Shown here one piece after another: positions 36,877 to 45,746 of a stretch of DNA of 64,000 nucleotides. Numbering within the stretch: position 1 is the first letter of the stretch; every line of letters begins with the position of its first letter. A model generated the notes under the pieces. That model made no database searches and was not told the origin of the DNA. It saw only the letters and a list, made by a program, of their open reading frames with translations. The stretch is taken from the NCBI RefSeq assembly GCF_036226605.1, contig NZ_CP109000.1:7932501-7996500 (forward strand), read 5' to 3'. Origin of the DNA: Streptomyces sp. NBC_00704. Its GTDB lineage: Bacteria; Actinomycetota; Actinomycetes; Streptomycetales; Streptomycetaceae. The position numbers were made by a program, and so were the translations under genes.

Positions 36877-37077
36877 TCACGAAGGTGAGGCACGCCGCTC
36901 GGTCACCGACCGGCCGCCCACGAACCAGCGCTCCGGCTTCGTCTCCTCCACGATCACCCGGACGGCCTCCACCGGGGTGCCGAGGGTCTCGTGCGCCGCC
37001 GCGGTGAGCGCCTCACCTAGGGCGGCCACCTCCTGCGGCGAGCGGCCCTCCAGCAGGGTGACGCGGATGAGGGGCAT
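36877..37077 (-). CDS. tomN: 4-oxalocrotonate tautomerase homologue TomN
   Basis: The 66-residue protein starts MPLIRVTLLEGRSPQE, so Pro1 would be exposed after Met removal. Numbered from Pro1, Arg11 and Arg39 of 4-oxalocrotonate tautomerase are both present and position 50 is Trp (Phe in 4-OT). The key catalytic set is thus kept at canonical spacing and length. A TomN of this type is known from tomaymycin biosynthesis, where it is thought to tautomerise an unsaturated intermediate of the hydropyrrole branch. The ATG at 37077 is chosen because the mature Pro1 and length match the family; longer frames upstream are ignored. Downstream of tomM on the same strand. Confidence 0.88.
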   Translation of the reverse strand: MPLIRVTLLEGRSPQEVAALGEALTAAAHETLGTPVEAVRVIVEETKPERWFVGGRSVTERRASPS

Positions 37078-37195
37078 CTCCGACTCCTTCGGTCGCGTGA
37101 CCGGGACAGCGCCCCGGGACGCGTCCCGACGGTGTGCCGGGGCCGTGTCCCGGGGTTGTGCCCTCGGGCTGTGTCGTGGGCTGCGGAACCGTGTC

Positions 37196-39499
37196 TCAGG
37201 ACGAGCTGTGCTCATGGGCGGTGCGCAGGTCCGCCGCGAGACTGCGGCCGGTGTGCGAGTCCTTCGCCCGGGCCAGCTCGGCGGGGGTGCCCTCGAACAC
37301 CACCCGGCCGCCCTGGCTGCCCGCCTCCGGGCCGAGGTCGACGACCCAGTCGGCGTGCTTGACGACGTCGAGGTCGTGCTCGATCACCAGCACCGTGTTG
37401 CCGGCGTCCACGAGGCGGTCGAACAGGTCCAGCAGCCGGCGCGTGTCGCTCATGTGCAGACCGGTGGTCGGCTCGTCGAAGACGTAGACGGTGCCGGTCT
37501 CCTTCAGGCGGTGCGCCAGCTTGAGCCGCTGCCGCTCGCCGCCGGAAAGCGTGGACAGGGGCTGGCCCAGGGTGAGGTAGCCCAGCCCGACCTCGGTGAG
37601 GAGGGCCAGCTTGCGGCGTACGGGCGCGTCGTCGAAGAAGTCCGACGCCTCCTCGGCGGTCATGGCCAGGACGTCGACGACCGTCCGGCCGCCCACGGTG
37701 TGCCGCAGCGCCTCGTCGTTGAACCGGCGGCCGTCGCACGCCTCGCACACCGTGGTGACCGGGTCCATGAAGGCCAGGTCGGTCTCGATGACGCCCTTGC
37801 CGCCGCACTGCGGGCAGGCGCCCTCGGAGTTGAAGCTGAACAGTCCCGGCTTTTCGCCCGAGGCGCGCGCGAACCGCTGCCGCAAACTGTCCATGATGTC
37901 GGTGTACGTCGCCGGGTTGGACCGCGCGGAGATCCCCACCGAGGACTGGTCGATGACGACGGCGTCGGGGTGCTGGGCGGTGAACACCTTCGACACGAGG
38001 GTGCTCTTGCCGGAGCCGGCGACGCCCGTCACCGCGGTGAGCACCCCGGTGGGGAAGCCGACCGTGACGTCTTGCAGGTTGTGCAGCTTCGCCCTCCGCA
38101 CGGTCAGTTCGCCGGTGGGGGAGCGGACCTCCTCCTTGAGCCCGGTCACGCTCCGCAGTTGCTTGCCGGTCACCGTGGCGGAGCGGCGCAGCGCCGCCGG
38201 GGTGCCCTCGAAGGTCACCTCGCCGCCGTCGCGGCCGGCCCCGGGGCCCATGTCGACCACGTGGTCGGCGATCGCGATGACGTCGCGGTCGTGCTCGACG
38301 ACCAGCACGGTGTTCCCCTTGTCGCGCAGGGCGAGCAGGATGTCGTTCATCCGTCGCACGTCCCGCGGGTGCAGGCCGACGCTGGGCTCGTCGAAGATGT
38401 ACGTCAGTCCGGTCAGGCTGCTGCCCAGGTGGCGCACCATCTTGAGCCGCTGGGCCTCGCCGCCGGACAGCGTCCTGGTCTGCCGTTCGAGGCTCAGATA
38501 TCCGAGCCCGACCGCCTGGATGCGCTCCAGCGCGGCCCGCGCACCCGCCACCACCGGCTTGACGGCGGGCGCGTCGATGCGGGCCAGCCGCTCGATCAGG
38601 TCGGTGATCTCCATGGCCGAGAAGTCCGCGATGTTGTCGCCGTCGATGCGGGAGGCGAGGGCGGCCTCGTTGAGCCGTCCGCCGTTGCAGACGGGGCAGG
38701 GGCCCTGGGTCACCACCCGCTCGATCTCCGCGCGCTCCTTGCTCTTGGCGTTGTCGAGGCCGGGGGTGATGTACCGGCGGGTGAAGCGCTCGACGACGCC
38801 CTCGTACTCGTTCTTGTACACGCCGTTGCGGCCCGTCCGGTCGACGGTGAACCCCTTGCCGTGCAGCAGCAGTTCGCGGTCCTCGGCGGAGAAGTCGCGT
38901 AACCGCTTGTCGGGGTCGAAGAGCCCGGACTCGCCGTACAGCTGCCACTGGAAGGTGCCGACCGCGAAGGACGGGAAGCGGATGGCCCCCTCGTTGAGGC
39001 TCTTGTCCTCGTCGAGCAGCTTGTCGAGCTCCAGACGGACCGTCGTGCCGAGGCCCTGGCACTCCTCGCACATGCCGCGCGGGTCGTTCGGCGAGTACAT
39101 GTGCGAGGGGCCCGCGCCGGGCGTGCCCGCGCGGGAGAACAGCACCCGCAGCATGGGCAGGATCTCGGTCATCGTGCCGACCGTGGAGCGGGCGTTGCCA
39201 CCGACCTGCCGCTGGTCGACGACGATCGCCGTGGAGAGGTTCTCCATCGCCCCCGCGTCCGGCCGTTCGTACTTGGGCATCCGGTGACGGACGAAGGCCG
39301 GCAGGGTCTCGTTGAGCTGGCGCTGCGACTCGATCGCCAGCGTGTCGAAGACCACGGAGGACTTCCCCGACCCGGAGACCCCGGTGAAGACGGTCAGCTT
39401 CCCCTTGGGGATGCGCAGGTCGACGCCCTTGAGATTGTTCTGCCGGGCCTCGCCCAGCACGATGAAGTCCCCACGGTGGTTCTTCCGGTGAGCGGCCAT
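37196..39499 (-). CDS. tomM: UvrA-like ABC ATPase, probable PBD self-resistance protein
   Basis: The 767-residue protein has two ABC ATPase modules: Walker A GVSGSGKSS (~40-48) with signature LSGGEAQRLKM, and Walker A GVAGSGKST (~490) with signature LSGGERQRLKLA. Zinc-binding CxxC pairs (MCEECQG, CPVCNG, CPQCGG...CEACDG) are kept. It is ~180 residues shorter than housekeeping UvrA and similar in size to DrrC-type drug-resistance UvrA homologues. PBDs alkylate guanine N2 in the minor groove, so a dedicated protein that recognises or displaces these adducts is the obvious self-protection. Cytoplasmic, no membrane segments. It lies just upstream of tomN and downstream of tomL. Confidence 0.9.
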   Translation of the reverse strand: MAAHRKNHRGDFIVLGEARQNNLKGVDLRIPKGKLTVFTGVSGSGKSSVVFDTLAIESQRQLNETLPAFVRHRMPKYERPDAGAMENLSTAIVVDQRQVGGNARSTVGTMTEILPMLRVLFSRAGTPGAGPSHMYSPNDPRGMCEECQGLGTTVRLELDKLLDEDKSLNEGAIRFPSFAVGTFQWQLYGESGLFDPDKRLRDFSAEDRELLLHGKGFTVDRTGRNGVYKNEYEGVVERFTRRYITPGLDNAKSKERAEIERVVTQGPCPVCNGGRLNEAALASRIDGDNIADFSAMEITDLIERLARIDAPAVKPVVAGARAALERIQAVGLGYLSLERQTRTLSGGEAQRLKMVRHLGSSLTGLTYIFDEPSVGLHPRDVRRMNDILLALRDKGNTVLVVEHDRDVIAIADHVVDMGPGAGRDGGEVTFEGTPAALRRSATVTGKQLRSVTGLKEEVRSPTGELTVRRAKLHNLQDVTVGFPTGVLTAVTGVAGSGKSTLVSKVFTAQHPDAVVIDQSSVGISARSNPATYTDIMDSLRQRFARASGEKPGLFSFNSEGACPQCGGKGVIETDLAFMDPVTTVCEACDGRRFNDEALRHTVGGRTVVDVLAMTAEEASDFFDDAPVRRKLALLTEVGLGYLTLGQPLSTLSGGERQRLKLAHRLKETGTVYVFDEPTTGLHMSDTRRLLDLFDRLVDAGNTVLVIEHDLDVVKHADWVVDLGPEAGSQGGRVVFEGTPAELARAKDSHTGRSLAADLRTAHEHSSS

Positions 39500-39562
39500 G
39501 TCAGCACCTTCCGTGCTAGGAGGGGTGGTTTCCTGGAGGAAACCATGTCCTGTCCTCCTCTC

Positions 39563-41356
39563 CTACCCCGCGACCGCGTACGCCTGCGCGCCGCGTGGAC
39601 TCGCCGCACCGAGAACCAGCCCGTCGGCGGTCAGCCCGGTGGCGCACACCTTGCTGAGCGAGTAGTCGGGCACCAGGTCCACCTGGTGACCGCGCCGCCG
39701 GAGCGCCTCGACCTCCGCCGCGGGCCAACCGCCCTCCAGGACGACGGTGCCCGGCCGGAACCGGCGCGGGGCGAAGGAGGTGGGCACGTGGTCGGTGTGG
39801 AAGGTGCGCGCCTCGATCGCCGCCTGCGGACCCAGCCCGTGCTCGGTGTGGTGCAGGAAGAAGCTGAGCGTCCACTGGTCCTGCTGGTCGCCGCCCGGCG
39901 TCCCGAACGCCAGGTACGGCCGGCCGTCCCGCAGGACCAAGGTCGGGCTCAGCGTGGTCCGCGGACGTTTGCCGGGCGCCACCGTGTTGGGGTGGCCGGG
40001 GGTGAGGGTCGCCATCTGTCCCCGGGTACCCAGTGGGAAGCCCAGCCCCGGCACCACCGGGGAACTCTTCAGCCAGCCGCCGCTGGGCGTCGCCACCACC
40101 ATGTTGCCCGCGGCGTCGGTGACGCTCACGCAGCAGGTGTCGCCGGTCGCCGCGGTCAGCTTCATGATCGCCGGGATGCCCTGCTCCAGCTCGCCCAGCC
40201 AGGCCGGGTCGGCGGGCGCGGCGCTCTCGTCGTGCAGCGGCGGCAGCAGCGGCTCGCGCCCGCCGGGCCGTCCCGGCCGCAGCTCGTGGGAGGCTTCCGC
40301 GCCGAGCAGCGCCCGCCGCGTGGCGGTGTAGGCCGGGTCCAGCAGGGCGCCGACGGGGACGTCGGCGTGGTCCGGGTCGCCGTACCAGGCCTCGCGGTCG
40401 GCGAAGGCGAGCTTGGCGGCCTCGACCACCGTGTGGACGTACTCCGAGCTCTCCGGGCCGGTCGCGGCGAGGTCGGCGTCGGCCAGCAGGGCGAGCTGCT
40501 GGAGGAAGACGGGGCCCTGCGACCAGGGGCCCGCCTTGTGCACGGTGAGGTCCCGGTGGGTGAGGCTCACAGGACGCTCCACACGCGGTCGCCACGCCCC
40601 GAGGTCCGCGCCGGTGAGCAGGCCGCTGTTGCGGCGGCCCGTGGAGTCCATCTCCTCGGCCTTGGTGACATAGGTGTCGACGGCCTCCGCGACGAAGCCG
40701 GTGTAGAACGCCTCCGTCGCCGCGTCGATCTGTCCCTCGCGGTCCCGGCCGGACGCCTTCGCCTCGGCGACCAGCCGCCGGTAGGTGCGCGCGAGCGCCG
40801 GGTTGGTGACCCGCTCCCCGGCGCGCGGGGCGACCCCGCCCCGCAGGTAGGTGCGGCCCGACTCCGTCCAGGTGTCGCGGAACAGCTCCGTGAGCGCGCC
40901 GATCATGGCGGCGCACTTGGGCAGCACCGGGTAGCCGTGCTCGGCATAGCCGATGGCGGGTTCCAGCACGTCCTCCAGGGGCAGCGTGCCGTACTCCTTG
41001 AGCAGGCGGAGCCAGGCGCCGAAGGCGCCGGGGACGACGGCGGGCAGCAGTCCGGAACCGGGGACGACGGCCAGACCCCGTTCGGTGAAGGCCTCCGGCG
41101 TCGCCGCGGCCGGCATCGGGCCCTGCCCGCAGACGACGTCGACCGAGCCGGTCCCCGAGCGGTGGGCGAGGATCGGGACGTCGCCGCCCGGCCCGTTGAG
41201 ATGCGGTTCCACCACCTGGATGACGAAGGCGGCGGCGGTCGCGGCGTCGAAGGCGTTGCCGCCGCGGTCCAGCATGGACATGCCCGTCTGGGAGGCCAGC
41301 CAGTGGGTGGAGGCGACGGCACCGCGGGTGCCGTGCAGTTCCGGTCGGAAGAGCAC
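39563..41356 (-). CDS. tomL: Gamma-glutamyltransferase-like enzyme of hydropyrrole biosynthesis
   Basis: The 597-residue Ntn-hydrolase of the GGT family includes SMLDRGGNAFDAATAAAFVIQVVEPHLNGPGGDVP near the N-terminus. The autoprocessing region TGDTCCVSVTDAAGN holds the probable nucleophile Thr at ~404, followed by a C-terminal half with TLSPTLVLRDGRPYLAFGTPGGD. No signal peptide is seen, unlike periplasmic GGTs. In PBD, lincomycin and hormaomycin clusters this homologue (LmbA type) cuts a C-C bond in the product of L-DOPA ring opening, removing a two-carbon oxalyl unit. The GTG at 41356 has AAAGGA upstream. Part of the tomH-tomM minus-strand operon. Confidence 0.87.
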   Translation of the reverse strand: MLFRPELHGTRGAVASTHWLASQTGMSMLDRGGNAFDAATAAAFVIQVVEPHLNGPGGDVPILAHRSGTGSVDVVCGQGPMPAAATPEAFTERGLAVVPGSGLLPAVVPGAFGAWLRLLKEYGTLPLEDVLEPAIGYAEHGYPVLPKCAAMIGALTELFRDTWTESGRTYLRGGVAPRAGERVTNPALARTYRRLVAEAKASGRDREGQIDAATEAFYTGFVAEAVDTYVTKAEEMDSTGRRNSGLLTGADLGAWRPRVERPVSLTHRDLTVHKAGPWSQGPVFLQQLALLADADLAATGPESSEYVHTVVEAAKLAFADREAWYGDPDHADVPVGALLDPAYTATRRALLGAEASHELRPGRPGGREPLLPPLHDESAAPADPAWLGELEQGIPAIMKLTAATGDTCCVSVTDAAGNMVVATPSGGWLKSSPVVPGLGFPLGTRGQMATLTPGHPNTVAPGKRPRTTLSPTLVLRDGRPYLAFGTPGGDQQDQWTLSFFLHHTEHGLGPQAAIEARTFHTDHVPTSFAPRRFRPGTVVLEGGWPAAEVEALRRRGHQVDLVPDYSLSKVCATGLTADGLVLGAASPRGAQAYAVAG

Positions 41357-41407
41357 CTGGGAAGATCCTTTCTGGTCGTACGGTCGGACCGCGGGACGGA
41401 GCGGGGG

Positions 41408-42271
41408 TCAGGGGCGTCCGGGGGGTGTCATCCGGCCGGAGGCGGTGACGGTGACCCGGCCGTGGACCGTGGCGGCGCTGGCCCGGCCCTCTGTGAGGTC
41501 GACGGTGCAGGAGAGGGTGGCCGGGCGGCCGAGGCCCTCGCCCTGACGGACCTGGTAGGCGTGGCGGCCGTCGGCGCCGGGGAGCGCCTTCTCCTCGGCG
41601 AGCCAGGCGCCGAGCCCCAGCGCGGCGGAGGCGCAGGCCGGGTCCTCGGGCATGCCGTAACCGGGGGCGAACACGCGGACGCGGGCGGTGCGGCCGGCCT
41701 GGTCCCAGGCGACGAGCACCGCGTCCGGGCAGTCCGCCCAGACCGGGTCGGTCAGGTCGGCCGCGGCGCGCGTGAGGGCCTTCGCGCCCACCGGCAGGAC
41801 GTGGAACGCCGGTCCGAAGCCGGTCAGACGTGGAGTGCCCGTCAGATCGGTGTCCGTCAGGCCGCACGCCGTGAGCAGCGGGCCGGGGTCCCATTCGGGC
41901 CGCAGCAGCGGCTCGCCCGCGACGGACAGGGTGGAGCCGTCGGCCCCGGCGGTCACGGCGAGTTGCCTGCCGCCGCACTCCTGCACCGCCTTCCCGGCCG
42001 CGAGCCGCCCGGCGCGCACGAGCGCGCTCGCGGTGCCCACCGCGCTGTGCCCGCCGTACGGCGACTCCCCGTCCGGGGTCATCACCCGCACTCCGTACGT
42101 CGACCCCGGCAGGGCCGGCGGCACCACGAACGCCGTCTCCGTCAGGGCGGTCTCGCGGGCGACGGCCAGCATGTCCGCCGTGGAGAGCGCCGCCGCGTCG
42201 GGGACGACGCCGAGGGCGCAGCCGCCGTACGGGGTGTCCGTGAACATGTCGACGATCTCGTACGCGATCAA
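41408..42271 (-). CDS. tomK: PhzF-family isomerase of hydropyrrole biosynthesis (LmbX type)
   Basis: The 287-residue protein has the PhzF diaminopimelate-epimerase-like fold. It starts MIAYEIVDMFTDTPYGGCALGVVPDAAALS, then LTETAFVVPP with the conserved ETAFV (catalytic Glu) and GHSAVGTASALV (GHP/S-TxGT motif). It later has GYGMPEDPACASAALGLGAWL, the DPA.G motif. In PBD and lincomycin pathways LmbX homologues shift a double bond of the pyrroline diene before F420-dependent reduction. The TTG start (GGAGAG upstream) overlaps the tomJ stop as TTGA, so translation is coupled. Confidence 0.87.
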   Translation of the reverse strand: MIAYEIVDMFTDTPYGGCALGVVPDAAALSTADMLAVARETALTETAFVVPPALPGSTYGVRVMTPDGESPYGGHSAVGTASALVRAGRLAAGKAVQECGGRQLAVTAGADGSTLSVAGEPLLRPEWDPGPLLTACGLTDTDLTGTPRLTGFGPAFHVLPVGAKALTRAAADLTDPVWADCPDAVLVAWDQAGRTARVRVFAPGYGMPEDPACASAALGLGAWLAEEKALPGADGRHAYQVRQGEGLGRPATLSCTVDLTEGRASAATVHGRVTVTASGRMTPPGRP

Positions 42272-43227
42272 CGTCGCTCTCCTTCGCCACCGGGGGCGCC
42301 GCCCGGCCGGGGTGACACGGGCCCGGTCCGCGCAGCCGCCTCCCGTCCGGGGAGCAGCACCTCCTGCGCGACGGCCTCCAGCAAAAGCGGGTCGCCCTCG
42401 TACGGGAACGACGCGCGCGGCCAGTGCACGACCAGGTCGGTGACGCCCAGCTCGCCGAAGCGGCCCACCGCGTCCCGGTACGACTCGACGGATTCGAGCA
42501 CCCCGCCGACCAGGGCGCCGGTCAGCAGCAGCCGGTCCAGCGTGGCCGGGTCACGGCCGGTCGCCTCGCACGCGGCGTCGAGCTCGTCCAGCTGCCGGGC
42601 GATGTCGGGCAGCGCCTTCTCGTAGGGCAGGGCGTCGAAGCGCCCGGGCGGACCGGCCGTCACCCAGGTGTCCGCCCGCCGCGCTGCGAGCCGCATCCCG
42701 CGCGGCCCGGTCGCGGCGACGGCGAACGGCACGCGCGGCCGTGTCAGGCAGCCGGGGTTCACCGGCACGCCGTCGAAGGCGTAGTGCTCGCCCGCGTACG
42801 AGGCGCTCCGCTCGGTGAGCAGGAGGTCCAGCGCCTCGACGAACTCGGCGAACCGGTCGGCGCGCTCGCGCGGGGTCCGCTCGGTGGGGTCCACCACCCG
42901 GTCGTCCAGGCCGCCCGCCCCCGCGCCCAGTCCGCAGACGAATCGGCCTCCGGCGACGTCCTCCAGCGACATCACCTCCTTGGCCAGCGTCACCGGATGG
43001 CGGTAGGTGGGCGTGGCGACCATCGTGCCCAGCGTGATCCGCGAGGTGACGGCCGCGGCGGCGGCCAGGGTGGGGACACAGGCGAACCAGGGCTCGTCCC
43101 GCAGCCACCGCCACATCAGCTGGTCGTAGGTCCAGGCGTGGTCGAAGCCCAGCCGCTCGGCCAGGACCCACTGCTCGCGCGCCCGCGACCAGCGCCGCTC
43201 GGGCAGGATCACCACTCCGTGCCGCAC
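42268..43227 (-). CDS. tomJ: F420H2-dependent reductase of the LLM class (Apd reductase)
   Basis: The 319-residue luciferase-like TIM-barrel protein begins VRHGVVILPERRWSRAREQWVLAERLGFDHAWTYDQLMWRW. It contains TSRITLGTMVATPTYRHPVTLAKEVMSLEDVAGGRFVCGLGAG, the typical F420-dependent LLM pattern. Homologues (LmbY, TomJ) reduce 4-alkylidene dihydropyrrole precursors with F420H2 and set the saturation level of the PBD C-ring. The GTG at 43227 is chosen because a strong AAGGAGGAG lies upstream. It overlaps tomK by four bases and is separated from tomI by 86 bases. Confidence 0.9.
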   Translation of the reverse strand: MRHGVVILPERRWSRAREQWVLAERLGFDHAWTYDQLMWRWLRDEPWFACVPTLAAAAAVTSRITLGTMVATPTYRHPVTLAKEVMSLEDVAGGRFVCGLGAGAGGLDDRVVDPTERTPRERADRFAEFVEALDLLLTERSASYAGEHYAFDGVPVNPGCLTRPRVPFAVAATGPRGMRLAARRADTWVTAGPPGRFDALPYEKALPDIARQLDELDAACEATGRDPATLDRLLLTGALVGGVLESVESYRDAVGRFGELGVTDLVVHWPRASFPYEGDPLLLEAVAQEVLLPGREAAARTGPVSPRPGGAPGGEGERR

Positions 43228-43313
43228 GCGTACTCCTCCTTCGTCGTACCGGATGCCGTGGTGCTCCGTCGTGCCGGACGTTGTCCGGCCTCGTCGTGCC
43301 GGACGCCGTCCCG

Positions 43314-44270
43314 TCAGGGGGCGCTGTGGTGCAGCACCCGTGGCCTGAGCTGCCCGGCGGCGGCGTCGATCCTGCCCAGGACCGACGCGAAGCCTTCCTC
43401 GTAGCCCTGGCGTACCTCGTCGCCGCGCAGTTCCTCGGGGAAGGCGACGTCCTCCTGCGGACCGAGGCCGGGATAGAGGCCGTTGGTCGCCACGTCCTGC
43501 GTGATGGCCCGCAGCCGGCTCCGCAACTGGCCGACCAGCTCCGTCGCGTCGACCGGGGCCCGCAAGGTCAGGAAGTAGTGGTCGTAGATGAGTGCCTGAG
43601 TCTCGGGGCGGGTCGGTGCGACCTCCGCGGCCGACTCCTGGAGCAGCGAACGGCCGCCCGGCACCAGCTTGGCCGCCACCCCCGCGTGCACCCTGTGGTA
43701 CATCTGCACCGCCTTCTTCAGCCGCTCGGCCTCCGGCGTCCCCTCCCACTCGGTCTTCTTCCCCCGCAGCAGCGAGCGCACGGGCATGAAGTCCGGTGCC
43801 CAGGTGCCGCTGAAGCTGCGGTGCTGGAGGTACATGCTCGGCCGGATCACCGTCCCGTAGACGTCGGCGGGGCAGGAACTGGTGTACAGCAGCATCGCGG
43901 TGTAGGCGTCGGTGAGGTCCGTCATCGCCCGCAGGGACGGCGCGGGGTCGGAACGGGAGCGGGCCTGGTGCAGGGCGTGCGCCGTCAACTGCCAGATGGC
44001 GAAGGTGGCTTGGTGTCCCGTGATCCAGCGGAACCAGAACAGCTGGTGGGAGATCTCCTCGGCGGCGAGCGCCGGCCCCGTGCGCGGGCACGGCGCGGCG
44101 CTCCGCACGCGGGAGGTGTCGGCGGGAAGCACGTCCGAGATCGCGGTCTCCGTTCCCGGGGTCGGCGGCTCGGGCAGCGTCAGCGGTTCCAGGCCGTAGG
44201 GGAAGTCCCCGAAGTCCCAGCCGTCGGGCACCGGCAGTTCGGTCACGGTGCGGGGGGCGCGCATGCTCAT
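43314..44270 (-). CDS. tomI: Heme-dependent L-tyrosine 3-hydroxylase (LmbB2/Orf13 type)
   Basis: The 318-residue protein belongs to the histidine-ligated heme superfamily that includes tryptophan 2,3-dioxygenase. The stretch EEISHQLFWFRWITGHQATFAIWQLTAHAL is the helical heme-pocket pattern. SMYLQHRSFSGTWAPDFMPVRSLL follows, with a C-terminal helical bundle. Related enzymes from anthramycin, sibiromycin and lincomycin clusters turn L-tyrosine into L-DOPA as the first step to the hydropyrrole amino acid. The adjacent L-DOPA dioxygenase gene supports this reading over a kynurenine role. The start overlaps the tomH stop (ATGA) and has GAGGAG upstream. Confidence 0.88.
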   Translation of the reverse strand: MSMRAPRTVTELPVPDGWDFGDFPYGLEPLTLPEPPTPGTETAISDVLPADTSRVRSAAPCPRTGPALAAEEISHQLFWFRWITGHQATFAIWQLTAHALHQARSRSDPAPSLRAMTDLTDAYTAMLLYTSSCPADVYGTVIRPSMYLQHRSFSGTWAPDFMPVRSLLRGKKTEWEGTPEAERLKKAVQMYHRVHAGVAAKLVPGGRSLLQESAAEVAPTRPETQALIYDHYFLTLRAPVDATELVGQLRSRLRAITQDVATNGLYPGLGPQEDVAFPEELRGDEVRQGYEEGFASVLGRIDAAAGQLRPRVLHHSAP

Positions 44271-44800
44271 CGGTCTCCTCCTGGCGGCACGTAGGTGAAC
44301 TCGAACTCCAGGCCGTTGACGTCCAGGACGTAGCAGCTCTGGACTCCGTCGTCGTCGATGACGATGTCGGTGGGCTTCTCGTCACCGGCGAACGTGAAGC
44401 GGCCGGACTCGTACAGCCGGAACCAGCGCTCGCGCCAGGCCCGCAGCTCCTCGGGGGAGCCGGTGGCGAGGCAGACGTGCTGGAACTGGCGGGTGTTGGC
44501 GCCGGGGACGGCGCCGTCGTGCCCGGTGCGCTCGAAGAGGTGGAAGCGCAGTCCGGCCACCATCACCTCGGTCAGCCGGGTGATGCCGGGCAGGCGGCTC
44601 AGCGTCAGGTCGGAGAAGGTGTCCAGCGTCCAGTTGGTCCGGCAGCCGAAGAACTCCTCGTACCAGGCGGCGCAGTTGTCGAGGTCGTCCGTCTGCACGC
44701 CCACGTGGTGCAGCTCCGGTACGAGGTGGAGATCGAAGGCGGGATCAGGGCCGGGGTCGGGGTTGGGCGGTCGCTCTGTCGTGGTCCCGGTTCGCTGCAA
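44267..44800 (-). CDS. tomH: L-DOPA 2,3-extradiol dioxygenase (VOC fold)
   Basis: The 177-residue vicinal-oxygen-chelate protein has probable Fe(II) ligands in ELHHVGVQTDDL, RQFQHVCLATG and GLEFEFTYV (two His and one Glu). Related LmbB1/Orf12/SibV-type enzymes open L-DOPA between C2 and C3; the product cyclises to the pyrroline diene. The start is a TTG at 44800 with GAGAGGAG upstream; the nearby ATG is out of frame. It is the first gene of the minus-strand hydropyrrole operon tomH-I-J-K-L-M-N and its stop overlaps tomI. Confidence 0.88.
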   Translation of the reverse strand: MQRTGTTTERPPNPDPGPDPAFDLHLVPELHHVGVQTDDLDNCAAWYEEFFGCRTNWTLDTFSDLTLSRLPGITRLTEVMVAGLRFHLFERTGHDGAVPGANTRQFQHVCLATGSPEELRAWRERWFRLYESGRFTFAGDEKPTDIVIDDDGVQSCYVLDVNGLEFEFTYVPPGGDR

Positions 44801-45017
44801 GATTCTGCGCTCCTCTCATTGAAGTCGTGCCAGGGGCGATCGAGGGGTGGACTGATGGGGGGAGACGAAAGGCGTTGCTTTCTCGTTCAGGCGGGCGAAT
44901 TCCCGAAAATCCGCTCCACTAACCGACGGGGATAAGTGGACGACATGAATCCGCCGTTTTTCTGGAATTCCTCCCTTCGGGGTGCCGAATTCCGTCCTCG
45001 CGGGGAACACTGGGGTC
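44801..45017. promoter_or_regulatory. Divergent promoter region between tomH and tomG with repeated GAATTCC
   Basis: The 217-base spacer is AT-richer than its surroundings. GAATTCC occurs three times (44897, 44964 and 44986), the last two 22 bases apart, close to two helical turns, just before tomG. These may be regulator half-sites. TAACCGACGGGGATAAGTGG lies between them. Confidence 0.35.
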
Positions 45018-45722
45018 ATGACACAGCATCAGTGGAGCGCGGTGGACGGCTACTTCGACACGGTTCTCGGTGACGAGGACCCCGCACTGGCCGCCGCCGC
45101 CCAGGCACACATCGGATTCGACCTCCCCGATATCGGGGTCTCCCGCTCCCAGGGAAAGCTGCTGCACCTGCTGGCCCTCGTCCAGCGCGCCGAGCGCATT
45201 CTGGAGATAGGCACCTTCGGCGGGTACAGCTCCATCTGGCTCGCCCGCGCCCTGCCGCCCGGCGGACGGCTGGTCACCATCGAGTGGGAGCGTTCGTTCG
45301 CCGAGACCGCCGCCGGCCATCTGGCGCGGGCCGGTGTCGCCGACCGCGTCGACCAGCGGGTGGGGCGGGCGCTCGACATCCTGCCCGACCTCGCGAAGAC
45401 CGGGGAGCAGCCGTTCGACCTGGTCTTCATCGACGCCAACAAGCCCGACACCCCGGAGTACTTCGACTGGGCCCTGGAACTGTCCCGGCCCGGCGGCGTC
45501 ATCGTCGTCGACAACGTGGTGCTCGGCGGCGCCGTCGCCGACGCGGACGACCCCGACGGCGGGGTCCGCGGGATGCGGCGCTTCCACGAGAAGGTCGCCG
45601 CGGAGCCCAGGGTCAGCGCCACCACGATCCAGACGGTGGGCGCCAAGGGCTACGACGGCTTCACCCTGGCCGTGATCCTGCCCGACCCGGACGACCGGCC
45701 CGAGGCGCCCGGCCCGCGCTGA
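45018..45722 (+). CDS. tomG: SAM-dependent O-methyltransferase (cation-dependent, catechol type)
   Basis: The 234-residue class I methyltransferase has SAM motif I ILEIGTFGGYSSIWLARALP and LVTIEWERSFAETAAGHL as motif II. DLVFIDANKPDTPEYFDWALELSRPGGVIVVDNVVLGG is the metal-binding DxNK region of CCoAOMT-type enzymes. It most likely methylates one hydroxyl of the dihydroxy-anthranilate ring (the methoxy of tomaymycin-type PBDs). The ATG at 45018 (MTQHQWSAVDGYF) is the family-like start, although a longer frame exists. It is the only plus-strand gene among the core genes between tomN and tomA and converges on tomF. Confidence 0.85.
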   Translation: MTQHQWSAVDGYFDTVLGDEDPALAAAAQAHIGFDLPDIGVSRSQGKLLHLLALVQRAERILEIGTFGGYSSIWLARALPPGGRLVTIEWERSFAETAAGHLARAGVADRVDQRVGRALDILPDLAKTGEQPFDLVFIDANKPDTPEYFDWALELSRPGGVIVVDNVVLGGAVADADDPDGGVRGMRRFHEKVAAEPRVSATTIQTVGAKGYDGFTLAVILPDPDDRPEAPGPR

Positions 45723-45746
45723 CGCCCGGCGGGAGGGCGGCCCTCC

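Noticed and set aside
37196..39499. Housekeeping excinuclease UvrA
   Set aside because: About 180 residues shorter than housekeeping UvrA and embedded in the tom operon; a dedicated resistance homologue is more likely.
39563..41356. Glutathione-degrading gamma-glutamyltransferase
   Set aside because: No signal peptide, and the gene lies between the LmbX-type isomerase and resistance genes of a PBD cluster, where homologues act in hydropyrrole synthesis.
43314..44270. Tryptophan 2,3-dioxygenase of a kynurenine route to anthranilate
   Set aside because: No kynurenine formamidase or kynureninase is encoded, the cluster has its own DAHP and anthranilate synthases, and the neighbouring VOC gene matches L-DOPA dioxygenase; tyrosine hydroxylation fits better.
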